A stretch of DNA of 64,000 nt from Papio anubis (taxonomy: Eukaryota > Chordata > Mammalia > Primates > Cercopithecidae), in the NCBI RefSeq assembly GCF_008728515.1, contig NC_044981.1:9060895-9124894 (forward strand). Direction: 5' to 3'. Made by a program: the position numbers and the translations under genes. Of this stretch, positions 51,706 to 64,000 are shown piece after piece (positions within the stretch are counted from its first letter, which is position 1; the number at the start of each line of letters is the position of its first letter). The notes below the pieces were generated by a model. It was not told the origin of the DNA. It did not search any database and was given only the letters and a program-made list of their open reading frames with translations.

Positions 51706-51719
51706 CTGTCCACTACTTT

Positions 51720-51849
51720 AAAAATATTCTCTTTATTAAAATATCCTCAATTACTCAGCTTTAGTGGACCATCTGTTTCCAGCGAGGATTCTAATTGATA
51801 TGCTCACAGAATAAATCAAGTGTAGCAATAACTATCATTAGAACAAAAT
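51720..51849. other. Short unassigned spacer
   Basis: Nothing recognised. Confidence 0.3.
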
Positions 51850-52175
51850 AATCTTTAAAACAAAAGCACTATTATAGATATAGAGAATCATACGTAACAA
51901 ATTTAACAACTCATTAGCAAAAAATAAAAATGAACACCTTTTATGTTCCAAGAAACATTGCAATAAAATATACAGTCAAAATTGAAAGAAATATAAAGAT
52001 AAAATTAAAAATCCAAAATAATGAAGCATTTTAATAACTTCTCTCATTATCAGAGATCTGATAGAAAACAATTAGTACAAGTAGAAAATTAAAACAGCAC
52101 AACTAGCAAGTTCCATCTAATGAAGATATTTAGTAGAAGATACATAGGGCCAACTATGTAAAAATTTCATGTTAT
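51850..52175 (+). mobile_element. L1M ORF2 fragment
   Basis: AT-rich, with CTCATTATCAGAGATCTGAT and AAACAATTAGTACAAGTAGA in L1M endonuclose-to-RT order. Strongly diverged. Confidence 0.5.
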
Positions 52176-53409
52176 TTTAATATATTGTTATGAGATATTT
52201 TGGGCATCTTAAAATGTATAGGGAACATTAAAATATAGGCATATACCTAGTTAGCATGTTTTGGAAGATGCTTCTCTATTATCTATTCTGTTTCAGCTTG
52301 TCTTGTGGTAGCTTTTATGTCAGATCAAATGACCAGCCTTGGAAGGTAGAGAAGATCTCTTCCTCTGATGTGGAGAGCAGGTTCATTTGATATCCAGTAT
52401 AATAAGAGAAGGTGTTTATTATGAAACATAGGTTGGTTTACTAGCAGCTCACTTCTAAGACTGGAGTCTCTTATGCTTGGAGTTCCTCCAAAGTGACACA
52501 AACCTACTGTGTGAGCAGCACCCACCTGGGCCTACCTCCACATCATCCCCATGGGAATCGGGGCCAGTGGGAACTGAAGTAACATTTACATGTAGGTGTA
52601 AAAACAACATTCTAATCTTGCTAGCCTCTGACTGCCTCACTATCTCTCCTTGGTTGCTCCCTTACTCCTGCCGACATATCTGAAAATTAGATTTAAGGTT
52701 TCACTCTGAGCAAGAAGAGAACCCACCAAAGAGTTTTGAGCAAAGAAGAAACACAATCGGATGTGTTTTGAAAGGAGTCCTCTGGCTACTCTGTTGTGAA
52801 TGGAGAGACAACATGCAGCCACAGGTGCACCAGTTAAGAGGATGTTACTTTAATATGCAGACAAGTAGGATAGTGGCTGAGATCATATGGTCAAAAAGTT
52901 GCAGAGGCAGAATTGGAAGCTTCCCTGTTTTCTGGAGTTCTTTTGCTTGCACGATATTTGGATCCTCTGGTGTCGCGAGCCCCACAGGAAAGCCAGATAT
53001 TCCCTTCTCTGCACCCCCGACAGCCATGCTGATAACCATATGGCCAATATTTGGCCAACTGAATGTTCCTACCGAGGCCCTGAATCTGAGGCTTCGGACA
53101 AAGAGAGGAGTGATAGCTAAGGACCCACCCCAGGGACACAGGGCAGCAGGAACAGCAGCACAGCAGCCGGGGCTCACCTAGCAGCGACGGCACCCAGCGT
53201 CAGTGTCCTACAGCAATGGCAACAGTCTCTCCTGCACTTTTCAGCTGCTGACCTCAGAGCACACTAATTTTTATCCATTTAAATTAACTGAGGCATTATG
53301 TCTTTTCTGTGTGACGAGGTGATTTTGGGAATTGGACATACGTAAGATCACATTTCACCTCCTCCACTCTTGGAAAATCTTTTCAAGGCCTTTTCAGTGC
53401 CCCCCATGG
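52176..53409. other. Unassigned; GC-richer around 52950-53260
   Basis: No gene supported. 52690-52860 (TTTTGAGCAAAGAAGAAACA, CTCTGGCTACTCTGTTGTGA) resembles an old interspersed repeat whose family I cannot settle. Overlapping frames on both strands (137, 110 and 100 codons at 52768-53193) have no recognised domain. This GC-richer stretch directly precedes a corrupted AluY, so base errors are possible. Confidence 0.35.
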
Positions 53410-53697
53410 AGGACGGAGTCTCGGCTTGCCCCAGGCTGGAGTGCAGTGGCCGGATCTCGCTTCACTTGCAAGCTCCACCTCCCGGGTTCACGCCGCGATT
53501 CTCCTTGCCCCTAGCCCCTCCCAGGTTTGATTCTGCATATGCCCCGCCATCACACTCGCTAGTTTTTTTTTTGTATATTTTAGTAGAGATCAGTTTCACT
53601 GTTCAAGCAGGATGGTCTCTGACTCCTGACCTCAGGATCCCTGCCTCTCGACCTCCCAAAGTGCTGGGATTACAGGCTTGAGCCACCGCGCCCGGCC
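53410..53697 (-). mobile_element. AluY SINE, reverse, heavily corrupted
   Basis: Carries young Old World monkey AluY wording (AGTGGCCGGATCTC, AGGCTTGAGCCACCGCGCCC). From about 53420 to 53660 it has many small insertions and deletions, and it lacks a poly(T) start. The terminal 60 bases are near-perfect. No target duplication seen. Confidence 0.88.
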
Positions 53698-53814
53698 GTC
53701 TCCATTTCTTTACCTGCCCCTTTCCAAAAGTCATAGAACTCTCTTGTGAAGATGATAGGAAATAAAGGGTATCCAGAACATGAGTTCCACAGTAACTGGA
53801 ACATGAGAGCTAGA

Positions 53815-53905
53815 GCCTGAAGGTAGGTACTACTATTGTTCTTGTTACTGCCATTTAAAAATAAGTTTACCAAGAATGACTGTGACTTTGCAAGAAACAC
53901 ATTTA
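53815..53905 (-). mobile_element. MIR fragment, reverse
   Basis: GAAGGTAGGTACTACTATTG, then a CCATTTAAAAATAAG core and GACTTTGCAAGAAACACA. Short, diverged. Confidence 0.5.
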
Positions 53906-54015
53906 AGGATGGTCTTTACATAACTTTCTTCTTTACTGTTTATTTTTAATGTTTTAATTTTAGAAGTCAAATATTTCTTTAAGAGTCATGCAATCTTTTT
54001 TCCCTGTCTTGGATA

Positions 54016-54021
54016 GACTGA

Positions 54022-54054
<33 letters not shown>

Positions 54055-54055
54055 C
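54016..54055 (+). repeat. (CAA)n microsatellite
   Basis: About eleven CAA units. Confidence 0.95.
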
Positions 54056-57000
54056 CACCCTTCAGAGGAGACTTGAGCATTTTGGGGTCCTAGTGATGTG
54101 ACATGTCATCTTGGCTGTCTCCCTCTATGACTGATTGTCCTAATGCCTCATGAGTTCATAGGGCATCAATCTTATTTTGCTCAGATTGTCTTACAACATG
54201 TGAACCAGATTCTTCTCAAATAAATAAGGTTCTCAAACTTACAGAGGTTGAACTTGTGGCCCACTATTCTGGCACCTCCCATTGAGAGAAATTTCAAACA
54301 AGAGTAAACACAGACAATATGAACTGTTGCCATTTCATTCCAGTGCTTTCAAATCCATTTTAATCAAATCTTGCAAAATGATGCCTCATAAAACTTGTCT
54401 TAATTACTAATGTCCTATGAACCACAAAACTGAAAATAAAGTGAGGTTGTTTTCATGAGCATTTCATTGGTAATATGCTGTAGCCTGTAGTGTCTCGATT
54501 TTGGCATTCAAGAATACTGTGTTAGTAAGTTTTCTGCGATTGCTGTGTCTCAAAAGTTAGGCTTAGAAGAGCCTAACTGAAAAACCCCAATGAGCTGAAT
54601 GAATCATGCCAAAGATTTTTGTAAGATTCAACAAAGGGACTCAAAGTCAACTTCAAAATCTCCTAAAGTTACATTTAACAGGATGCATTCTGCGTTTGTG
54701 CACTCTAAGTTAAAAATTAATTGATCATCATTCACATTAATGGGTTAGAATTCATGTGACTAGCCATACGATACTCTTTTTAAGCACAAAATAGATTAGT
54801 TAATGGAATTGTAGTATTTAATTTTGAGACGGCATGAAGTTTGTTTGAAACAAACACAAATAATTTTAAAATGTGATAGATCATGGAGATATTTGTCAAT
54901 TCAAAAACAGACATATTTCGCCAGAATATATGTATGAAATCATTGGTTGAGGGTGAGGAATGGAGGAGTACACTTGCGCTTGAGTGCCTATCTGGCTGGC
55001 CTCTTTCTAAGTATGCTGTATTCCTCTTGAAGCATTTATGAGATCCACCAGGAAACAAAGAAATATAATTCTAGTTAGCTTATTTAGTTTTTGACAGCCT
55101 TAAGAACTTTATTTGAAATTTCCATCATGGAACACCCATTATTTGATTAGGAATGCATTAGCTGAGCAAACATTTCTGTAAAAATAAATATAAATCTGAT
55201 TATATTGGTGGGTTTAAAAAAGCACTCAAATTCTTAGACTAAAACCTAATGTTTGGTTTGCTTTTTGTTTCTTTTTCTAGTATCAGTCCCCTAAGAACAC
55301 TTGACTTGTATCTAAGATTTGTTTTGAGGGAGAAGTTTCAATTCAATTCAGAAACCTCATAAATACCTCAGTGGAACAAGATATTTAATAGTACCCACAG
55401 AATTTTATTTTTCCTATATATAGAAAAATAAATTTGTTTTCCTACTACCTGAAGGATATACGCTAGACATTTTTTAAAAGCGATGATGGATTTATACTGA
55501 TCCAGAAGTATTTGATCATTTATATTTTTTTATCCATTAACATTTTATATTTTTTCCAGAATGTTCACCAGTGTATTAATTGCTGATGGAACAAAGAATA
55601 AAACACAGACCTTTCCCTGAAGAATGTGAAAGTCTAGAGGACAAAAAAGAAAAAGGAACAGAAAAACTCTTAAGATTTGTTATGATAGATACAAAATTCT
55701 ATAGGAGCACAAAGGGAAAACAATGATTATCCTTGTCTGAGTGTGGGGATAGAAAGTGTTACTTAGTGTGAGTTTTGAATGATGAGTAAATTTTACCAGA
55801 ATCTTAGCCAGAAAAAAATCAGATGACAGAACATCATGCATTTCAGAGAATTAAGCAGTTCATTCCTGAGGTTTAAGAAGAGAAATAACGTTACAGGATA
55901 AAGTCTGAAGATCATGTTAAGAAACTTGAACATAACATATTGGGCAACTGGGGTTACACTAAAGGATGTTAACCCATTAGAATGGGTATACCACAGAGAC
56001 CAACTCAAAGAAGAAAGAGTTAAGGATGGGAGATTTTACTGCTATAGGAAAGAAGTTATGAAGACTTGAACCAAAGCAATGGTCCTGAATTAGGAAACAG
56101 AAAGAGATTAGAATAGTATTTTAGACAATGCATTGAATTAAATTTGCTGATCAGATAATATATAGGCAATGTCATCAAGTAGAATAAATTCAGGATTTCC
56201 AAATATTCTGGCTGAGAAATTGAGTAAATGAATGGCATAGGTCTGAAATAATAAATACTGGTAGTTGGCTTTGAATGAAGGAATCCTCTTTGAAATACAT
56301 CTTCATTGAAGAGCTTCCCTGAATAGTTAATTCAATTATAAGGAAAAAGAAAATAACATGAGAACTTTTTTTTTACAATGAGAAAGATTAAAATAATATT
56401 TTTTTCTTAAAAGGAAAAATAGTATTGCACGAAGTCAATCAGGAAAATCAGTCAAGAGAACTTGCAGTTTATCATGACAGTTAAAAACTGTCTTTCCCTA
56501 ACATCCACCAAAATATAGCAAAATATAATGTCCTATTAAAAGAAAAGATTTATATACCCCTGAGGTATATAAAAATCAAAAAGTAGCAAAGACTCAATAG
56601 AAAAAATGCAGCAAAAATTTATATGCCCATGTATACCCAGTGCTTCTATTATCCCTATAATTAATGAAGAGGGGCAGAGAAGTGAAAAACTTCATGGGAA
56701 AAATTGATACAATCAACCAGGACAGATTGCCCTAAGTAGGCAGAATAAAGGCCTTTAAGTTAGTCCCACTGTCTTTACATAAACCTAAATGCAGAGGTTG
56801 CATTGACAAGAAAAATATATGGCCGTGATATCTACCTTCTAGGTTTGCCAGACATGGAATTCTATCCATGAGCCAGTTCCTTAGTTTCTCTCCATTGATA
56901 AACCTTCCAAGGCAACACCTGCCATGAAAATAGCAGGACAGAGAGGCACGTAAGAGCTGTACAGATCCTTATATCATGAGTTCCGTAGGGAAAATTTATA

Positions 57001-57509
57001 GATAAATGCAAAAACAGATAGAACACCAAATAGAGTGTGTATTAGAGCCTTGTCCAATCTGTTCAAAGTCTGCCATACTGCAAATCCCCATTCCAGCGGG
57101 GTTGCTGTCTATAATTTCCTGCTAAAATAAAAAGAGGCCCCAGAAGACACTGAGAACATGGATGTCATGACACCGTCCCTGCCTTTCTGTGTCAGTGGAC
57201 TGTGAGTGTTCATTAGTACAAACGCAGCAATGTTATCTGCCTCTGAGAAACCTGGAAAATAGACTTGTGTGAAAGCATTTTCTAGAAAGAATAAAGATCA
57301 TCTAAATACATCATATTTTTATTTCCAGAAATTGGAACTCTGAATCTCAGAGGCTATCTACATTCAACTGGTAGTAGACATGAGAAGATGTAAAGAATTA
57401 GAGACGGAGGAGGGTGGGTTAGTCATATAAATGGGTGACTCACTGAAAACAAATAACAATGAAATAGGTTTGTGGGGTTTAAACAAGAAAGCCTGATTCA
57501 AACAACATA
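54056..57509. other. Unassigned, mostly AT-rich
   Basis: No gene supported in about 3.4 kb. 55560-56020 may be a strongly diverged LINE-like repeat. Small frames on the minus strand (54780-55058, 55793-56008) are Phe/Leu-rich from AT-rich DNA and show no domain. Confidence 0.3.
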
Positions 57510-57998
57510 CTTTACTATCTCACAGTTTTTGTGGGTCAGGAGCCTGGCACTGTTTTTAGCGAGTTCTCTCTGCCTCCGAGGCTTATGTGAGAATTGCAAT
57601 CAAGGTGTCCAATGGAGTTGCAGCCTCATCTCAATGTTTGACTGGGGAAGGATTTACTTCCAAGATCACACCCTTCTTGGCATAGTTATCTTTCTTACAG
57701 GCTGTTAGACCAAGTTCCCTAGTTTCTTGTTGCCTATTAGCTAGAGGTCAACCTCATTTTAACCTCAGTTGTTAGTCTCAGTTTCTTGTCACATGGGCCT
57801 TTCCAGCAGGGCTGCTTTCTTCATCAAAATCAGAAAGTGAAAGTGACTGATGGTACAATCTTATATAACATAATTCTGTTCTATTGGTAAGAAGCAAGTC
57901 ACAGGATCCACCAACATTCAAGTGGAGAGAATTATGTAAGGGTTTGATTATCAGGGGGCAAGGATAATTGAAGACCATCTTTTACAATGTCTTCCACA
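57510..57998 (-). mobile_element. Interspersed LTR-like repeat, reverse
   Basis: Familiar reversed-LTR wording: GTTTTTGTGGGTCAGGAGCC, GAATTGCAATCAAGGTGTCC, TATTGGTAAGAAGCAAGTCA and TTATCAGGGGGCAAGGATAA. I recognise it as a common old primate repeat but cannot fix its family. Confidence 0.6.
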
Positions 57999-58014
57999 AA
58001 CACAATTACCCATC

Positions 58015-59200
58015 TGATCTAATTGATATCAGAATACTGCATCCAATGACAACAAAGAGCACATGGAACATTTAGCAAAACTGACCACATGCTGGATCAT
58101 AAAGCAAACCTCAACACATTTCAAAGGTTTTAAGACATTCAAAGTATATTCTTTGACCACAGTGAAATTAAGTTAGAAATCAATAATAAGAAGAAAACTA
58201 AAAAATCCCCCCAACAGCTTGGAAATTAAACAAAGCACTTTTGAGTAATGCATAATTTTTTTAAAAAAATAGACATTAGAAAAACTTCGATTAAATGCCA
58301 GAAAAAAATATAAAGTATCAAACCTTGAGGAATGCAGCTAACAATGCTTAGAAGAAAATGTATAGTCTTAAATTTCTACTTTTAAAAAAGAAGAATGGTT
58401 GAAAATCAATTATCCAAGTTCCCCTTTCAAGCAGAAAGATAGAGAAAGAACACATATCAAACTTTCAGTTGGCAGACAATAAAATAATGAAATTTAAAAT
58501 AAATGTTAAATAGAGATAGTCCAAAAAAGTGATCACCCTCATGAGTCACCAGAAGAATGCAACACACATACACACACACGATAAGGGACCACTACATAGA
58601 GGAACTAACATTAAAATGATAGATACACTGTTGATGATGGGAGTTTAACATTTTACAGTCACAGTTTATCATTTGTTTGTAGTATTTATTAACGTTGAGC
58701 ACAATGAACACTTCCACTCTGAAATATATAGTCATCAGAAATGTATGCATATAGTCTCTAAAAGATGCAGGCATATTCTAGCAGCATTCTTAAGGTAGTT
58801 AAAAATGGCAAAAACACAAATGGCTTTTAAGAGTTGATGAATTAATAAATTATGATATATTAACACATACAATATCGAGGATAAACTAATTATATATAAA
58901 GTAATTAATATAAAATAACATGGATGAATCTTACAAATAGAATTTGGACAAAAGAAGTCAAACACTCAAAAATACAGATTCTTTATATAACTTTTATAAA
59001 TCGTATAATTTTATATATAATAAACATAATAAATATTATAAACAAACATGTAAATATTAAACCCAGGCATAACTGATGTATGTTGGTGTCTTTACCTTTG
59101 GGGAGGAACTGATAGTAGCTGGAAGTGTCATTTGGGAAAGTATTTATGGAGCACTATTTCTTACTCTGAATGGTATCTACAAAGGTTAACTTTACTCACT
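58015..59200 (+). mobile_element. L1M ORF2 to 3' fragment
   Basis: ATCATAAAGCAAACCTCAAC near 58097, GAAATTAAGTTAGAAATCAA near 58164 and CAGCTTGGAAATTAAACAAA near 58215 follow L1 ORF2. 58800-58960 is the ORF2 end. Diverged; a CACACA run at 58561-58580. Confidence 0.75.
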
Positions 59201-59877
59201 AAATGAAAATTCATTGATCTGTGTACATGTAATGTTTCAAATTCCTTATGTTTATATAAAATCTTAATTAAAATGTATTTAAACTGTTGAAATGCCTAAA
59301 AGCTCTTATTAAAAATCCTAATGGTGAAAATATACTAATGGAAACAGATATTTGCAACTCAAAAACATGATATATTTTGTATTTTTAATTATTATAGAAC
59401 TAACTCAAACTTATTATAGAAATATCATAAGACAATGGGAAATAGATAAAGGATATGAACAATTTATTCACAAAAAGCATAAGTGCTTGTTAAACATTTT
59501 AATAGAAGCTCCTCCTCATTAATAATAAGAGACAATCAGTATGGTACTATTTGTCGACTCTCATTTTGTGAAATTTCAAAAAGTTTGGCAATACACTCTG
59601 TTGGGGACGGTTTGATGAAACAGAAACTCTTGTACACTGCTGATGTAAGTGTATATTGCTACAACCACTATGAAAAGCAATTTGCTAATATTCCTCAAAA
59701 TAGCAAATTCACATAACAGTTGACCCCACAATTATACTTCTAGAAATGTACAGCAAAGATATGCTTATGAATATGTGAACTGGTTATGCACAAGCTTACT
59801 CAACGTAGCAATTTTTGTAATGGCTAACTATCCAGAAATAATCTAAATGACCATTAGAAGGGGAATGGTCAAATGAT
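59201..59877 (+). mobile_element. L1M ORF2 3' fragment
   Basis: TTGTACACTGCTGATGTAAG near 59629, GACCCCACAATTATACTTCT near 59722 and a region ending at AGGGGAATGGTCAAATGA match the ORF2 3' end of an L1MB/L1MC-like element. An MLT2B LTR begins at its right edge. Confidence 0.7.
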
Positions 59878-60180
59878 GTGATGATTAACTTTCTGTATCA
59901 ACTTGGATAGGCTATGATGGCCAGTAGTTTGGCCAAACACTAGTCTAGATATTACTGTGAAGGTATATTTTAGATGTAGTTAACATTTAAATCTGTAGAT
60001 TTTGAGTAAAGCAGATCACCCTTCATAATGAAGGTGGGCCTCATCCAATCAGTTGAAGGCTTTAAGAGAAAAAATTGAGGTCTCTTTAAGAGGAAGGAAT
60101 TCTGCTTCCACCCTTCCTTTGAAGTCAAGATATTAACTTCTTGCCAGCTGATAAATTAGTCTGTTTATTGGGAGTACACT
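59878..60180 (+). mobile_element. MLT2B-type LTR, 3'-truncated
   Basis: TGTGATGATTAACTTTCTGT start, then CAAACACTAGTCTAGATATT, GTAAAGCAGATCACCCTTCA and GGGCCTCATCCAATCAGTTG. It ends early, without the TAATACA edge. Confidence 0.85.
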
Positions 60181-61238
60181 AATGGATGCAAATGAGTTAT
60201 AAATACATTTTATAAATGAGGCATGGTTTTCTGCCATAGAAACAACACACAAAAGCCCAGCATAGAGAAATGGGAAGAATTGTTATCTACAACACTTATA
60301 TATGCTATTACAAGCCTTTATATATTGAGTGTGATATGATTATCATAGGTAATTAGTAATTAGTTCTATAGTAATTGAAAAGAAGGAGTTGCTAAGAATA
60401 GGGTTATCATATAATTAATTGAGAGTAAAAATTTGGACACAGAGAGGAGTGAGGAATGTAATTCTAGGTTAAAAAAAACAAAACAAAACAAAAACTAGAG
60501 AAGTGCAAGCCTGGGAAAAGGAAATCTTATTCCAAGGCCATTGTAACCTATTGGCATGCTGTCAAGAGAGTTTTCTGAAAGGAGCAGTGGGGCTAACAGT
60601 GAGGAGGTCAGGAAAGACTGAATGACTGGGGCCTTGAATCCAGGAGTTATGTCCGGGCATGTGGAAATGAAAAGTCTCCAACATTTAGAAACTGAAGTTG
60701 ACTTAATGCAAGAATGCCAGGCTTTTTAACCAGGGGCAGGTGAGAACTCACAGATTAGTATAACTGGTGGACTGTCCTCATAACTGCCTTGTGCAAACTT
60801 TCACTAGGGTCTTGATGAAGGGGTAAATGTCTATTATTCACTAGCTGCTGTACCAAAACCTAAAAGGGTTTTCCCTGTATTTTTTGGTGATAAAAGCTCC
60901 TGGGACTTGAACTCATCAGTGTTAACCCTGAACGAACTAATGTGAGTCTCTTTATCGTCTTTATTGATTCTGCTTACTATGAAGATTTTAATTTTTACTG
61001 AACAAATACTAATGAATCAGCTTACAGGGTGCTACCCTAGACATCACTGGCATGTTGACAATGCAGTTTGTTCTGCCATAATTTATGCTTCTTTAATATA
61101 AATTGACTCATATTCTATTGAAAATGGGAGAATTATGCCAATGTAATGTAGAATTCCTTTTGGTTTAGTCTTTTTCTTGCATGTTAATATTTTGAAGCAG
61201 TTAGGGCAACTTTTCTCACAATTAAAGATAAGACCCCA
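60181..61238. other. Unassigned sequence
   Basis: No gene or repeat family recognised. A short (CAAAA)n run lies at about 60477-60495. Confidence 0.3.
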
Positions 61239-62524
<1,286 letters not shown>

Positions 62525-62915
62525 GGATGAGTCACCAGAACACACTTTATAATAGTTACAAATTAGAAATTGCATATAAGAAACAATTGGGAATTTGGTA
62601 AATAAATTATGATACAACCATAAAATGGAATGCTCAGTAGCCATTAAGAATGTTATAGAAGAGCAATTATTGACATGAAAAGGTGTTAGGACATATTGAT
62701 AGGTGAACAACGTAGATGGTAAAATAACATACAGTATTGACTTTATTTTTGTAAAACAGCAATAAAAAGATCTGCAGAGATAGTTGCTAAAGTAACTGCT
62801 CATCCCTGGGAAGGAAGTATATCCGTGTTTATTTTGTACTTTGTTTACCTGGATTTCCCACTTTTTCTATAAATTAGATAATTTATTTCTGTAATAAAAA
62901 AACATTAATCTACTA
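62525..62915 (+). mobile_element. L1M 3' end
   Basis: GGTAAATAAATTATGATACA near 62597, AATGGAATGCTCAGTAGCCA near 62625, TATTTTTGTAAAACAGC near 62744, and an end with TTTCTGTAATAAAAAAAC. Confidence 0.75.
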
Positions 62916-62960
62916 TAATCCTTCATTTTGATGAAAACAAATCCAGTTTTAAAAATCTTA

Positions 62961-63579
<619 letters not shown>

Positions 63580-63589
63580 AATCTTAGAT

Positions 63590-64000
63590 TTTTTTAAGGA
63601 GCAGAAGTGATTTCCAAGTTGCCACAGAGCCAATATTTTGTCCGCACAGGAAGCTGGTAAGAACTCTCCTAACCAAAGTCCATGGCAGATTTAGGGAAGA
63701 AAGGTGCTTCCTATAGATCAGGAGGCCTCAGTTCAACTCCTGTGTCCTGAGGCCAAGGTAGCCCAACTCCAGCCCAGTCCATCCTCTTCTTGCTGAGTCA
63801 CCAGCTTCGTCTTCTTCAGAGCCACATCTCCTGTGTAGAAGGACTCATCCTTAGTGAGCACAATTATAATCTACAAGTTGAGAGATTATGGATGACTTCA
63901 CAAGTCTCTTTAAACCCTTTGATTCCCAGTAGTATTTTTTGGTTGTTTGTTATCATTTTGTTTTTGTACTATTCATGCCCAAAAATTTAGCAGTGGCTTC
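63590..64000. other. Unassigned sequence
   Basis: No gene or repeat recognised to the end of the window. Confidence 0.3.

Noticed and set aside
52768..53193. Three overlapping frames of 100-137 codons, considered as a processed pseudogene
   Set aside because: No recognised domain, no poly(A) tail or target duplication, and possible base errors nearby.

Overview
This is about 64 kb of AT-rich primate intergenic or intronic DNA. I find no host protein-coding gene, exon, tRNA, rRNA or CRISPR array that I can support. Alu, L1PA, L1M, MIR, MaLR and ERV-L repeats place it in a catarrhine primate. Three AluY-type copies (18265, 53410, 63271) carry the variants AAGCCTGTAATCC and/or GATCCGGCCACTGC, or their reverse complements. 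These are typical of Old World monkey AluY lineages, so a macaque- or baboon-like genome is more likely than an ape. That assignment is a mix of what I see and recalled subfamily knowledge.

Layout. 1-5700 is mostly unassigned, with a GT microsatellite, one AluY and one MaLR LTR. 5710-8790 is an old L1M-type repeat split by a MaLR LTR (itself split by an L1 3' end) and by an MLT2B solo LTR. 8810-10193 is older L1. 10194-16978 is an essentially full-length ERV-L (class III) provirus with MLT2A-type LTRs, a GTATG 5-bp target duplication, a Leu-tRNA-type primer site, broken gag, pro, RT/RNase H and integrase, a dUTPase reading frame, and no env. It sits inside an old L1M that resumes at 16984 and also holds an AluS and an AluY. 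18895-25600 holds more L1M-type sequence, a 347-bp polypurine tract, a 5'-truncated L1PA with a 15-bp target duplication, and an AluJ.

26640-31110 is a long decayed L1M. 31110-37565 is sparse: microsatellite, two MIRs, an L1ME-like 3' end and two unassigned LTR-like segments. 37565-42300 is an unassigned block with one AluS. 43341-45622 holds an MLT2A solo LTR, MaLR LTRs and an Alu. 46550-49873 holds an L1M part, a solo ERV LTR of unnamed family, and an MLT1 LTR interrupted by a 7SL-type monomer and by an inverted copy of the L1M part. 50460-51705 is an L1PA with a 5' inversion and a perfect 14-bp target duplication. 52200-64000 holds a degraded AluY, L1M remnants, an MLT2B LTR, AluS copies and a nested Alu pair.

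The most interesting signals are two inverted duplications of similar size (about 230-270 bp), spacing (about 2.2 kb) and identity (about 94% by hand). One puts a reversed piece of the provirus's own pol, next to a 25-bp LTR shard, inside gag. The other puts a reversed piece of an L1M inside an MLT1 LTR. Both look like template switching to a nearby opposite strand. Repeat names come from recall of consensus features without a database search; boundaries of old repeats are approximate.
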